The notes beneath the pieces were generated by a model. The model made no database searches. It was not told where the DNA came from and saw nothing but the letters and a program-made list of their open reading frames with translations. A DNA stretch of 64,000 bases, from positions 124,001 to 188,000 of the forward strand of contig JAEWHP010000014.1 in the NCBI GenBank assembly GCA_023387735.1. The letters run 5' to 3'. The translations under genes were made by a program, and so were the position numbers. Below, one piece after another: positions 41,798 to 51,967 of the stretch. The stretch comes from Pseudomonadota bacterium (GTDB lineage Bacteria > Pseudomonadota > Alphaproteobacteria > Rhizobiales > Xanthobacteraceae). The number at the start of each line of letters is the position of its first letter. The first letter of the stretch is position 1.

Positions 41798-42540
41798 CCG
41801 CGCCATCGAAAGCTCCCCTGCTCGCGATCCGCGGCCTGCGCGCGGCCTACGGCAAGATCGAGGCGCTGAAGGGAATCGATATCGACATCAGCGCCGGCGA
41901 GATCGTGGCGCTGATCGGCGCCAATGGCGCCGGCAAGTCGACGCTGATGATGACGATTTTCGGCCGGCCCCGCGCCCGCGCCGGTCACATCGAGTTCGAT
42001 GGCCAGGATATCACCGGCGTGCCGACGCACGAGATCGCCAGGTTGCGCATCGCGCAATCCCCCGAGGGCCGCCGGATTTTCCCGCGCATGAGCGTGGCGG
42101 AAAACCTGCAGATGGGGGCTGATGCGACCGACTGCAGCGAGAGCGAACGGGCCAGCGGCCTGGAGCGCGTCTTCGCGCTGTTCCCGCGGCTGAAGGAGCG
42201 TCTGACCCAGCGCGGCGGCACGCTCTCCGGCGGCGAACAGCAGATGCTGGCGATCGGCCGCGCCTTGATGAGTCGCCCGCGCCTCTTGATGCTGGACGAG
42301 CCGTCGCTCGGCCTTGCACCGCTGATCGCGCGGCAGATCTTCGACGCGATCAGGACCCTGAACCGGCAGGACGGACTGACCGTTCTGATCGTCGAGCAGA
42401 ACGCCAATCACGCCTTGAAGCTCGCCCATCGCGGCTATGTCATGGTCAATGGCCTGATCACGCTGTCCGGTACCGGCAAAGAGTTGCTGCAGCGCCCGGA
42501 AATCCGGGCTGCCTATCTGGAAGGCGGCCGGCGGGGGTAA
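41794..42540 (+). CDS. livF: ABC transporter ATP-binding protein (LivF)
   Basis: The 248-residue protein has Walker A GANGAGKST, signature LSGGEQQMLAIGRAL, Walker B LLMLDEPSLGLAP and LIVEQNANHALKLAHRGYVM, a pattern typical of LivF. It pairs with LivG as the second ATPase of the transporter. The binding-protein gene follows after a 181-bp gap. Confidence 0.94.
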   Translation: MTAPSKAPLLAIRGLRAAYGKIEALKGIDIDISAGEIVALIGANGAGKSTLMMTIFGRPRARAGHIEFDGQDITGVPTHEIARLRIAQSPEGRRIFPRMSVAENLQMGADATDCSESERASGLERVFALFPRLKERLTQRGGTLSGGEQQMLAIGRALMSRPRLLMLDEPSLGLAPLIARQIFDAIRTLNRQDGLTVLIVEQNANHALKLAHRGYVMVNGLITLSGTGKELLQRPEIRAAYLEGGRRG

Positions 42541-42721
42541 CCTTCCGCCAACCATGGCACCTGTATTTGACGCACACTGCGGCAAGATGCTGCGATCAGA
42601 CCGTGGATTTGCCGGAAAATTGCCGATGACTTCGCGGTAAAATCAGCCGACAATGGCCATGATTTTCGTCCCCGGCCTGCCGGGCGTTTCCCGAAATCGA
42701 CCTACCCCACGAGGACACCTC

Positions 42722-43840
42722 ATGAAATCAATGAAACTCATCGGCTTGGCATTGGGCGCATCGCTGGCGCTTTCGACCACAGCATTGGCGCAGGACATCT
42801 CCATCGCCGTGGCGGGCCCGATGACGGGTGGCGAATCCGCGTTCGGCCGGCAGATGAAGAACGGCGCCGAACAGGCCATAGCCGACATCAACGCCGCCGG
42901 CGGCGTGCTCGGCAAGAAGCTGGCGCTGCAGGTCGGTGACGACGCCTGCGACCCCAAGCAGGCGCGATCGGTGGCTGAAAAATTCGCCAGCGCGAAGATC
43001 CCGTTCGTCGCCGGACATTTCTGTTCGTCGTCCTCGATCCCGGCATCGGAAGCCTATGCCGACGGCAACGTCCTGCAGATCACGCCGGCCTCGACCAATC
43101 CGCTGTTCACCGAGCGCAAACTCTGGAACGTGGCGCGCGTCTGCGGCCGCGACGACCAGCAGGGCCTGGTTGCTGCCGGCTACATCGCCAAGAACTTCAA
43201 GGGCAAGAACGTCGCCATTCTCAACGACAAGACGACCTATGGCAAAGGCCTCGCCGACGAAACCAAGAAGGCGCTGAACAAGGCCGGCATGACCGAGAAG
43301 ATGTTCGAATCCTACAACAAGGGCGACAAGGACTTCAACTCGATCGTGTCGCGGCTGAAGCGCGACAATATCGATCTGGTGTTCGTCGGCGGCTATCATC
43401 AGGAAGCCGGCCTGATCCTGCGCCAGATGCGCGACCAGGGCCTCAAGACCGTGCTGATGGCCGGCGACGCCATGAACGACAAGGAGTTTGCCTCGATCAC
43501 GGGTCCTGCCGCCGAAGGCACGCTGTTCACCTTCGGTCCCGATCCGCGCAACAAGCCGACCGCGAAGGCGATCGTCGAGAAGTTCAAGGCCAAGAACATC
43601 GATCCCGAAGGCTACACCCTCTACACCTACGCCGCGATGCAGGTCTGGACACAGGCCGTGGCGAAGGCCAAGTCGACCGATCCGAAGAAGGTCATGGAGA
43701 CCATCAAGGCCGGCGAGTGGGACACCGTGCTCGGCAAGCTCGGCTTCGACGCCAAGGGCGACATCAAGGCGATCGACTATGTCGTCTACAAGTGGGACGC
43801 CAAGGGCAACTACGCCGAGATCAATACGAAGGGCTCCTGA
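42722..43840 (+). CDS. HAAT-type periplasmic substrate-binding protein
   Basis: The 372-residue protein starts at 42722 after GAGGACACC, with a signal peptide (LIGLALGASLALSTTALAQ). It is a Leu/Ile/Val-binding protein-like receptor: DISIAVAGPMTGGESAFGRQ, DDACDPKQARSVAEKF, FVAGHFCSSSSIPASEAYAD and ITPASTNPLFTE. It is the last gene of the liv-like cluster and has a strong terminator 26 bp downstream. The ligand is unknown. Confidence 0.92.
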   Translation: MKSMKLIGLALGASLALSTTALAQDISIAVAGPMTGGESAFGRQMKNGAEQAIADINAAGGVLGKKLALQVGDDACDPKQARSVAEKFASAKIPFVAGHFCSSSSIPASEAYADGNVLQITPASTNPLFTERKLWNVARVCGRDDQQGLVAAGYIAKNFKGKNVAILNDKTTYGKGLADETKKALNKAGMTEKMFESYNKGDKDFNSIVSRLKRDNIDLVFVGGYHQEAGLILRQMRDQGLKTVLMAGDAMNDKEFASITGPAAEGTLFTFGPDPRNKPTAKAIVEKFKAKNIDPEGYTLYTYAAMQVWTQAVAKAKSTDPKKVMETIKAGEWDTVLGKLGFDAKGDIKAIDYVVYKWDAKGNYAEINTKGS

Positions 43841-43865
43841 CGTCAGGACAACCCGCGATTGCAAA

Positions 43866-43895
43866 CGCCCCGGCTCGCCGGGGCGTTTTTGTTTT
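43866..43895 (+). terminator. rho-independent terminator
   Basis: CGCCCCGG, CTCG, CCGGGGCG is a perfect 8-bp stem (43866-43885) followed by TTTTTGTTTT. It closes the livHMGF-binding protein cluster. Confidence 0.92.
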
Positions 43896-44083
43896 GGGTT
43901 CCAGATAATTCGTCGCACTCGGGAACAATCGGGTTCCCTGCGCATTAGTGAGCTTGGGCTGAGTTCCATGTCATTGATTTCACGACCTTTACCGCTGTTC
44001 CAACTTGATCTGGAATTGGGCAGCCGGTTCTATTCCGTGAAGTCGCATCTCGGCCACGAGATTCGCGCGCACCGAGGAACCGC

Positions 44084-47000
44084 ATGAGTGATCTTTCCCC
44101 CGGACCGTCACAGGTTCGTCGCGCCGCCAAACGCAAGCCAGTCCCGAACGGAAAATCCGACCCGATGCAGGATCTGCTGCACGCCCTCCAGGCCATGCGG
44201 GCGGGCGATTTCTCGGTGCGGATGACCGGTGATCACCTCGGCATCGAAGGCAAGATCGCCGACACGTTCAACGAAATCGTCGCCGCCAACCAGCGTATGG
44301 CGCAGCAGCTCGAGCGCGTCGGCCAGGTCGTCGGTCGCGAGGGCAAGACGCGGCAGCGCGTCAAGTTCGACCTCGCGGGCGGCTCATGGGCGGACATGGA
44401 AGGCTCGGTCAACACGCTGATCGACGATCTGCTGTGGCCGACCCGCGAAGTCACGCGCGCAGTCGCGGCCGTGGCGCAGGGCGACCTCCTGCAGACCGTG
44501 CAGCTCGACGTCGACGGCCGTCCGCTGGGCGGCGAGTTCCTGCAGTCGGCCAACATCGTCAACACGATGATCAAGCAGCTCAGCGTGTTCACCTCCGAAG
44601 TGACGCGCGTGGCGCGCGAGGTCGGCACCGAGGGCAAGCTCGGCGGCCAGGCCCAGGTGCCCGAGGTGACCGGCGTCTGGAAGGACCTCACCGAGAGCGT
44701 CAACTCGATGGCCAACAACCTCACCGGCCAGGTCCGCAACATCGCCGAAGTCACCATCGCGGTCGCCAATGGCGACTTGTCGAAGAAGATCACGGTGGAC
44801 GTCCGCGGCGAGATCCTGCAGCTCAAGGAAGCCATCAACACGATGGTGGACCAGCTTCGATCCTTTGCCTCGGAAGTGACGCGCGTCGCCCGCGAAGTCG
44901 GCACCGACGGCAAGCTCGGCGGCCAGGCGATCGTGCCCGGCGTCGCCGGCACCTGGAAGGATTTGACGGACTCTGTGAACGCGATGTGCGGCAACCTCAC
45001 CGCCCAGGTCCGCAATATCGCCAACGTCACCACGGCGGTCGCGCGCGGCGACCTGTCGCGCAAGATCACGGTCGACGTCCGCGGCGAAATCCTGGAGCTG
45101 AAGGACACCATCAACACGATGGTGGACCAGCTCAACTCGTTCGCCTCGGAAGTGACGCGCGTGGCGCGCGAGGTCGGCACCGAGGGCAAGCTCGGCGGTC
45201 AGGCCCAGGTCCCTGGTGTTGCCGGCACCTGGAAGGACCTCACCGACAACGTCAACTTCATGGCCTCGAACCTGACCGCGCAGGTGCGCAACATCGCCGA
45301 CGTCGCGACCGCCATCGCCGGCGGCGACCTGTCGAAGAAGATCACGGTGAACGTGTCGGGCGAAATCCTTCAGCTGAAGGAAACGCTGAACACGATGGTC
45401 GACCAGCTCAACGCCTTTGCCGGCGAAGTCACACGCGTGGCGCGCGAAGTCGGCACCGAGGGACGGCTGGGCGGTCAGGCCAACGTGCTCGGCGTGGCCG
45501 GCACCTGGAAGGACCTGACCGAGAGCGTCAACTCGATGGCGAGTAACCTCACCGCGCAGGTCCGCAACATCGCCGAGGTGACGACCGCGGTCGCCAATGG
45601 CGACTTGTCCAAGAAGATCACCGTGGACGTCCGTGGCGAAATTCTCGAACTGAAAGACACCGTCAATACGATGGTGGACCAGCTCAATGCGTTTGCCGGC
45701 GAAGTGACGCGCGTGGCGCGCGAAGTCGGCACTGAAGGTAAGCTCGGCGGCCAGGCGCTGGTGCGCGGCGTCGCCGGCACCTGGAAGGATTTGACCGACA
45801 GCGTCAACTCGATGGCGTCGAACCTGACCGGCCAGGTCCGCAACATCGCCGAAGTCGCGACCGCCGTGGCGAAGGGCGACCTGTCGAAGAAGATCACGGT
45901 CAACGTGTCGGGCGAAATCCTTCAGCTGAAGGAAACGCTGAACACGATGGTCGACCAGCTCAATGCCTTCGCCGGCGAAGTCACGCGCGTGGCGCGCGAG
46001 GTCGGCACCGACGGCAAGCTCGGCGGCCAGGCCCAGGTCACCGGCGTCGCCGGCACCTGGAAGGATTTGACCGACTCCGTGAACTCGATGGCCGGCAACC
46101 TCACCGCACAGGTTCGCAACATCGCCGAAGTGGCGACCGCCATCGCCGGCGGCGACCTGTCGCGCAAGATCACGGTCGACGTGCGCGGCGAGATCCTGCA
46201 GCTCAAGGAAACGCTCAACACGATGGTCGACCAGCTCAACCGCTTCGCCGGCGAAGTGACGCGCGTGGCGCGCGAGGTCGGCACCGAAGGTCGACTGGGC
46301 GGTCAGGCCAACGTGCCCGGCGTCGCCGGCACCTGGAAGGACCTCACCGACAACGTCAACTCGATGGCCGGCAATCTAACCGGCCAGGTCCGCAACATCG
46401 CCGAGGTGACCACCGCAGTCGCCAAGGGCGACCTCTCCAAGAAAATCACCGTCGACGTCAAGGGCGAGATCCTCGAGCTGAAGAACACCGTCAACACCAT
46501 GGTGGACCAGCTCAACGCCTTCGCCTCCGAAGTGACGCGCGTGGCGCGCGAAGTCGGCACCGAAGGCAAGCTCGGCGGCCAGGCCGAAGTGCCTGAAGTG
46601 GCCGGCACCTGGAAGGACCTCACCGACAACGTCAATTTCATGGCCTCGAACCTGACCGCGCAGGTCCGCAACATCGCCGAGGTCGCCACCGCGATCGCCG
46701 GCGGCGACCTGTCGAAGAAGATCACGGTCGACGTCCGCGGCGAAATCCTGCTGCTGAAGGATACCTTGAACACGATGGTGGAGCAGCTTCGCTCCTTTGC
46801 CGCCGAAGTGACGCGCGTGGCGCGCGAGGTCGGCACCGAGGGACGGCTCGGCGGCCAGGCCGTCGTGCCCGGCGTCGGCGGCACGTTCAAGGACCTCACC
46901 GACAACGTCAACCTGCTGGCGGCCAACCTCACCACGCAGGTCCGCAACATCGCCGAAGTCACGACCGCGGTGGCCCGCGGCGACCTTTCGCGCAAGATCA

Positions 47001-50000
47001 CGGTCGACGTGAAGGGCGAAATCCTCGAGCTGAAGAACACCATCAACACGATGGTCGACCAGCTCAACGCCTTTGCCGGCGAAGTGACGCGCGTGGCGCG
47101 CGAGGTCGGCACCGAGGGCAAGCTGGGTGGCCAGGCGGAGGTTCCGGGTGTCGCCGGTACCTGGAAGGACCTGACCGATACCGTGAACTTCATGGCCGCC
47201 AACCTGACCGAGCAGGTGCGCGGCATCGTCAAGGTGGTGACCGCGGTCGCCGACGGCGACCTGAAGCAGAACCTGACGGTGAAATCGAAGGGCGAAGTCG
47301 CGGCCCTTGCCGACACCATCAACAACATGACCGAGACGCTCGCGACCTTCGCCGACCAGGTCACCAGCGTGGCGCGCGAAGTCGGCGTCGAGGGACGGCT
47401 CGGCGGTCAGGCCAACGTGCCAGGCGCTGCCGGCACCTGGAAGGACCTCACCGGCAACGTCAACCTGCTCGCGGCCAACCTGACCTCGCAGGTGCGCGCG
47501 ATCGCGGAAGTGGCGACCGCCGTGACCAAGGGCGACCTGACCCGCTCGATCCAGGTCGATGCCCGCGGCGAAGTGGCTGAACTCAAGGACAACATCAACA
47601 CCATGATCGGCAACCTGCGTCTCACCACGCAGGTCAACACCGAGCAGGACTGGCTGAAGACCAACCTCGCCCGCTTCACCAACATGCTGCAGGGGCAGCG
47701 CGACCTCACCACCGTCGGCCGGCTGCTGCTGACCGAACTGGCGCCGCTGATCAACGCGCATATGGGCGTGATCTACCAGGTCACCAATCCGGAGACACCG
47801 CAGCTACGCCTGCTCTCGGCCTATGCGAGCGATGGCGCCAATCCACACCCGGTAGTGGTTCAGTTCGGCGAGGGGCTGATCGGCCAGTGCGCGATGGACA
47901 AGCGCCAGCGGCTGGTGGCGGACATTCCGGCCGACACGGCGCCGATCAACTCGGCGCTGTTGCGCGTCGTTCCCAAAAACCTCGTGGTGCTGCCGATCCT
48001 GTTCGAGAACCAGGTCAAGGCGGTGATCGAGCTCTCGTCGGTCAGTTCGTTCACGACCTCGCAGATGACCTTCCTCGAACAGCTCACCGACTCGATCGGC
48101 ATCGTGCTCAACAGTATCGAGGCCACGATGCAGACCGAAGGCCTGTTGACGCAATCCCAGCAACTCGCCGGCGAACTGCAGACGCAGCAGAAGGAGTTGC
48201 AGCAGACCAACGAACAGCTCGAACAGAAGGCGCAACAGCTCGCAGAACGCAACGTCGAGGTGGAGCGCAAGAACCAGGAAATCGAGCAGGCGCGGCGCGC
48301 GCTCGAGGAAAAGGCGACCGAACTTTCGCTGACGTCGAAATACAAGTCGGAATTCCTCGCCAACATGTCGCACGAGTTGCGTACGCCGCTCAACAGCATC
48401 CTGATCCTCGGCCAGCAGCTCACCGAAAATCCGGACGGCAACCTGTCCGCCAAGCAGGTCGAATTCGCGCGCACCATCCACGGCGCCGGCACCGACCTGC
48501 TCAATCTGATCAGCGACATTCTCGACCTGTCGAAGATCGAATCCGGCACGGTCACCGTCGATGCCGAGGAGATCCTGACCTCGAGCCTGCTCGAAACAGT
48601 CGGACGCCCGTTCCGCCACGAGGCGGAGAACCGCCAGCTGTCGTTCAGCGTCGAGGTCGACGAGAATCTCGCCCGCAGCATGGTCACCGACTCGAAGCGC
48701 CTGCAGCAGGTGCTGAAAAACCTGCTGTCGAACGCGTTCAAGTTCACCGCCGAGGGCGGCGTCAAGCTGAGCGTATCTGCCGCCGTTGGTGGCTGGAGCG
48801 CGGAGCACCCGATCCTCAACAACGCGCCGGCTGTGGTCGCCTTCGAGGTGACCGACACCGGTATCGGAATTCCGCTGGAGAAGCAGAAGCTGATCTTCGA
48901 GGCGTTCCAGCAGGCGGACGCCGGCACCAGCCGGAAATACGGCGGTACGGGTCTCGGCCTTGCCATCAGCCGCGAACTGGCGAGCCTGCTCGGCGGGGAA
49001 ATCCATCTGCGCAGCGCGCCCGGCAAGGGCAGCACTTTCGTGCTCTATCTGCCGCTGAAATATTCGGGGCCCACCGTCGCGCCGCGCAACCCTTCTCCGT
49101 CGCCCTTCTCACCCCCGCCGGCTCTGCAGGCCGCAGCGACGCAGGAACGCGTCATCGAGCAATTGCCGGACGACCGTCTCAACCTGGAGCCGGGAGACAC
49201 CATCCTCCTCATCGTCGAGGACGATCCGCATTACGCGCGGGTGCTGATCGATCTCGCCCGCGACAAGGGCTTCAAGGTACTGGTCGCCAATCGCGGCGCC
49301 GAGGCGCTCGAACTCGCCAAGCAGTTCCAGCCCGCGGCGGTCTCGCTGGACGTGTTCCTGCCGGACATGCTGGGCTGGACCGTGCTCAGCCAGCTCAAGC
49401 ACAATCCGCTGACGCGGCACATTCCGGTGCAGATCATCACGCTCGACGAAGACCGCCAGCACGCACTCGCCCGCGGCGCGTTTTCCTTCGTCAACAAGCC
49501 GACCACGACCGAAGGCGTCAGCGAGGCGTTGTCGCAGATCAAGGAATATGCCAAGCCGCGCCGCAAGCGCCTCCTGATCGTGGAAGACAACGCGGCCGAA
49601 CAGATGAGCATTCGGGAACTGCTGGGTCACGACGACATCGAGATCGTGATGTCGGATACCGGTGCGGGCGCATTGTCGACGCTGCGCAACAGCCCATGCG
49701 ACTGCGTCGTACTTGATCTGCGCCTGCCCGACATGACCGGCTTCGAGGTGCTTGATAAAATCCGCAACGATGAAACGTTATCGAATGTTCCGGTGGTCGT
49801 ATTCACCGGGCGGGAACTCTCGGCCGAGGAAGATGCGGAACTCCACACCATGGCCCGAAGCATCGTGGTGAAGGGCGTGGAGTCGCCGGAACGCCTGCTC
49901 GACGAAACGTCGTTGTTTCTGCACCGTGTGATCACGGAATTGCCGATCGAAAAACAGAGGATGCTTGAGAAGCTCAACAGTTCCGATGAAGACCTCATTG

Positions 50001-50368
50001 GCAAGACCGCGCTTCTGGTGGACGACGACGCCCGCAATATCTTTGCGCTCTCGAGCGTGCTGGAACGTCGCGGCATGAAGGTGCTGACCGCGACGACGGG
50101 CCACGAGGCCATCGCGCTGGTCGAGTCCAATCCGAACATCGCCATCGTGCTGATGGATATCATGATGCCGCAGATGGACGGATATCAGACCATTGGCGTG
50201 ATCCGGGAGAACCCGTCCTTTGGCCGCCTGCCGATCATTGCACTGACCGCCAAGGCGATGAAAGGCGATCGCGAGAAATGCCTGGAAGCCGGTGCTTCGG
50301 ACTATCTCGCGAAACCCGTCAATACCGAGCAGTTGCTGCTGGCCATCCGCATGTGGCTACACCGTTGA
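44084..50368 (+). CDS. giant soluble multi-HAMP hybrid histidine kinase
   Basis: The 2,094-residue protein has no membrane helix. Residues ~25-1180 are about 13 HAMP-like units, 11 with the repeat VTRVAREVGT(E/D)G(K/R)LGGQ at exact 92-residue spacing. A GAF domain follows (~1186-1352), a coiled coil (~1355-1413), HisKA with H1430 (FLANMSHELRTPLNS), HATPase_c (FEVTDTGIGIP, GGTGLGLAIS) and three receivers with phospho-acceptor Asp at about 1756, 1878 and 2025. The design recalls group III Nik1-type fungal kinases and other poly-HAMP sensors, which respond to osmotic or redox state in the cytosol. The next gene, a receiver-PAS-HWE kinase, starts 7 bp later. Confidence 0.93.
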   Translation: MSDLSPGPSQVRRAAKRKPVPNGKSDPMQDLLHALQAMRAGDFSVRMTGDHLGIEGKIADTFNEIVAANQRMAQQLERVGQVVGREGKTRQRVKFDLAGGSWADMEGSVNTLIDDLLWPTREVTRAVAAVAQGDLLQTVQLDVDGRPLGGEFLQSANIVNTMIKQLSVFTSEVTRVAREVGTEGKLGGQAQVPEVTGVWKDLTESVNSMANNLTGQVRNIAEVTIAVANGDLSKKITVDVRGEILQLKEAINTMVDQLRSFASEVTRVAREVGTDGKLGGQAIVPGVAGTWKDLTDSVNAMCGNLTAQVRNIANVTTAVARGDLSRKITVDVRGEILELKDTINTMVDQLNSFASEVTRVAREVGTEGKLGGQAQVPGVAGTWKDLTDNVNFMASNLTAQVRNIADVATAIAGGDLSKKITVNVSGEILQLKETLNTMVDQLNAFAGEVTRVAREVGTEGRLGGQANVLGVAGTWKDLTESVNSMASNLTAQVRNIAEVTTAVANGDLSKKITVDVRGEILELKDTVNTMVDQLNAFAGEVTRVAREVGTEGKLGGQALVRGVAGTWKDLTDSVNSMASNLTGQVRNIAEVATAVAKGDLSKKITVNVSGEILQLKETLNTMVDQLNAFAGEVTRVAREVGTDGKLGGQAQVTGVAGTWKDLTDSVNSMAGNLTAQVRNIAEVATAIAGGDLSRKITVDVRGEILQLKETLNTMVDQLNRFAGEVTRVAREVGTEGRLGGQANVPGVAGTWKDLTDNVNSMAGNLTGQVRNIAEVTTAVAKGDLSKKITVDVKGEILELKNTVNTMVDQLNAFASEVTRVAREVGTEGKLGGQAEVPEVAGTWKDLTDNVNFMASNLTAQVRNIAEVATAIAGGDLSKKITVDVRGEILLLKDTLNTMVEQLRSFAAEVTRVAREVGTEGRLGGQAVVPGVGGTFKDLTDNVNLLAANLTTQVRNIAEVTTAVARGDLSRKITVDVKGEILELKNTINTMVDQLNAFAGEVTRVAREVGTEGKLGGQAEVPGVAGTWKDLTDTVNFMAANLTEQVRGIVKVVTAVADGDLKQNLTVKSKGEVAALADTINNMTETLATFADQVTSVAREVGVEGRLGGQANVPGAAGTWKDLTGNVNLLAANLTSQVRAIAEVATAVTKGDLTRSIQVDARGEVAELKDNINTMIGNLRLTTQVNTEQDWLKTNLARFTNMLQGQRDLTTVGRLLLTELAPLINAHMGVIYQVTNPETPQLRLLSAYASDGANPHPVVVQFGEGLIGQCAMDKRQRLVADIPADTAPINSALLRVVPKNLVVLPILFENQVKAVIELSSVSSFTTSQMTFLEQLTDSIGIVLNSIEATMQTEGLLTQSQQLAGELQTQQKELQQTNEQLEQKAQQLAERNVEVERKNQEIEQARRALEEKATELSLTSKYKSEFLANMSHELRTPLNSILILGQQLTENPDGNLSAKQVEFARTIHGAGTDLLNLISDILDLSKIESGTVTVDAEEILTSSLLETVGRPFRHEAENRQLSFSVEVDENLARSMVTDSKRLQQVLKNLLSNAFKFTAEGGVKLSVSAAVGGWSAEHPILNNAPAVVAFEVTDTGIGIPLEKQKLIFEAFQQADAGTSRKYGGTGLGLAISRELASLLGGEIHLRSAPGKGSTFVLYLPLKYSGPTVAPRNPSPSPFSPPPALQAAATQERVIEQLPDDRLNLEPGDTILLIVEDDPHYARVLIDLARDKGFKVLVANRGAEALELAKQFQPAAVSLDVFLPDMLGWTVLSQLKHNPLTRHIPVQIITLDEDRQHALARGAFSFVNKPTTTEGVSEALSQIKEYAKPRRKRLLIVEDNAAEQMSIRELLGHDDIEIVMSDTGAGALSTLRNSPCDCVVLDLRLPDMTGFEVLDKIRNDETLSNVPVVVFTGRELSAEEDAELHTMARSIVVKGVESPERLLDETSLFLHRVITELPIEKQRMLEKLNSSDEDLIGKTALLVDDDARNIFALSSVLERRGMKVLTATTGHEAIALVESNPNIAIVLMDIMMPQMDGYQTIGVIRENPSFGRLPIIALTAKAMKGDREKCLEAGASDYLAKPVNTEQLLLAIRMWLHR
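44597..47632 (+). repeat. 276-bp tandem coding repeats (11 units)
   Basis: Within the giant kinase gene the segment starting gaagtgacgcgcgtggcgcg recurs every 276 bp (44597, 44873, 45149 and so on to 47357), eleven times. Each unit is 92 codons, one HAMP-like module plus linker. Identity is very high between some units at DNA level (for example 44597 and 45149), so recombination between units is likely. The last two units are more diverged. Confidence 0.93.
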
Positions 50369-50375
50369 TTGGCAG

Positions 50376-51869
50376 ATGATGGATCAAGAGAAAGTAAACA
50401 TCCTTCTGGTGGACGATCAGCCCGCGAAGCTGCTCGCCTATGAAGTCATCCTGAAGGAACTCGGCGAGAACCTGATCAAGGCGTCCTCCGGCCGCGAAGC
50501 GCTCGAGTTCCTGCTCAAGAACGACGTGGCCATCATCCTCGTCGACGTCTGTATGCCGGAACTCGACGGGTTCGAGCTTGCGGCCATGATCCGCGAGCAT
50601 CCACGATTCCAGAAAATCGCGATGATCTTCATCTCCGCCATACAGGTCAGCGACATCGACCGGCTGCGCGGCTACGAGATGGGCGCCGTCGACTACGTTC
50701 CGGTGCCTGTCGTGCCGGAGGTGCTGCGCGCCAAGATCAAGGTGTTTGCCGAACTGTATCGCAAGACCCGTCAGCTCGAACGGCTCAACGTCGAGCTCGA
50801 AGATCGCGTGCGCGCCCGCACTGCCGAACTGGAGGAGTCGCATACGAGGCTGCTGGAGAGCGAGCAGCGCCGCAGCCTTGCGATCGCCGCCGGCAAGATG
50901 GGATCGTGGGATTGGGACTGGGTCAATGGCGACTGGATGTGGGACGAGGGTCAATTCCAGATCTTCGGCCTCGACCCCAAGACCTTCGTGGTGACGCCAA
51001 CGAACGTCCAGATGTTCCTGCACCCTGACGATACCGAGGAACTGCGCAAGGCCGTCGCCCAGTTCACGAAGGGCGTCAAATCCTACGAAGCCGAGTTCCG
51101 GATCATCCGCCCCAACGGCGAGGTGCGCTGGTGCGTCGGCACGGCGGCCGCCACCCTCGACAAGGCCGGCCACGTCGTCCGCGTCTCGGGCGTCACCGTC
51201 GATATCACCGAGCGCAAGCAGGCCGAGGAGCGTCAAAACCTGCTGGCGCGGGAGGTCGACCACCGCGCCAAGAACGCACTGGCTCTCGCCCAATCCATCG
51301 TCCGCCTGACGCGCGGCGAAAACGTGAAGACCTATGTCCGTTCGGTCGAGGGGCGGATCAACGCGCTGGCGCGCGTGCATACCGTGCTGTCGCTGTCGAG
51401 CTGGCAGGGCGCCGAGATAAGAAAGCTGATCGACGAGGAGCTCGCGCCCTACTCGACCGGCGACCAGATCGCGCTGAGCGGTCCGGAGGTGCAACTCGAG
51501 CCCGCAACCGCACAGACCGTAGCGCTGGCGCTGCATGAGCTTGTCACCAATTCGGCAAAGTATGGCGCGCTGTCGGCGCTGCCGGGCCGGCTTTCGGTGA
51601 GTTGGGCAGACCAGGCAGGCATGCTCACAATCGTTTGGATGGAGACCGGCGGGCCCCGGGTCGAGAAGCCGGCTTCGCGCGGGTTCGGGACCAGAAGCGT
51701 GATCGCCAGCATCGAATCGCAGCTCGGCGGCCAGGCTGAATTCGACTGGCGCCCCGAAGGGCTGGTTTGCCGTCTGTCAGTGCCGTTGTCGTCCCGCCCG
51801 TCCACGCCCGACAAGGTTTCGCGCCTTGAGACCGCGGGCACCAACGGCCTTCGACGCGCGGAGGGTTAG
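50376..51869 (+). CDS. receiver-PAS-HWE histidine kinase
   Basis: Start at 50376 (or the next ATG, 50379) gives 497 residues. An N-terminal receiver (VNILLVDDQPAKLLAYE, LVDVCMPELDGFE) lacks the conserved Lys: GAVDYVPVPVVP stands where a KP is expected. A coiled-coil follows, then a PAS/PAC domain (about 195-310) and an HWE-type kinase core with the phospho-acceptor His in LAREVDHRAKNALALAQS, N-box LHELVTNSAKYGALSAL and WMETGGPRV. It is 7 bp after the giant kinase and likely receives signal from it. Confidence 0.9.
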   Translation: MMDQEKVNILLVDDQPAKLLAYEVILKELGENLIKASSGREALEFLLKNDVAIILVDVCMPELDGFELAAMIREHPRFQKIAMIFISAIQVSDIDRLRGYEMGAVDYVPVPVVPEVLRAKIKVFAELYRKTRQLERLNVELEDRVRARTAELEESHTRLLESEQRRSLAIAAGKMGSWDWDWVNGDWMWDEGQFQIFGLDPKTFVVTPTNVQMFLHPDDTEELRKAVAQFTKGVKSYEAEFRIIRPNGEVRWCVGTAAATLDKAGHVVRVSGVTVDITERKQAEERQNLLAREVDHRAKNALALAQSIVRLTRGENVKTYVRSVEGRINALARVHTVLSLSSWQGAEIRKLIDEELAPYSTGDQIALSGPEVQLEPATAQTVALALHELVTNSAKYGALSALPGRLSVSWADQAGMLTIVWMETGGPRVEKPASRGFGTRSVIASIESQLGGQAEFDWRPEGLVCRLSVPLSSRPSTPDKVSRLETAGTNGLRRAEG

Positions 51870-51967
51870 GTCCGGCCGATTGCCGGACTGATCCTGCCCG
51901 GCCGTTGAAGCATCGCCTGCGACTGGTATACCCGTGGGCAATACCAGCAACGTGATGGGCCGCCTCC

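Noticed and set aside
44597..47632. CRISPR-like array from regular repeats
   Set aside because: The 276-bp period is coding and gives HAMP modules; no short repeat-spacer pattern and no cas gene.
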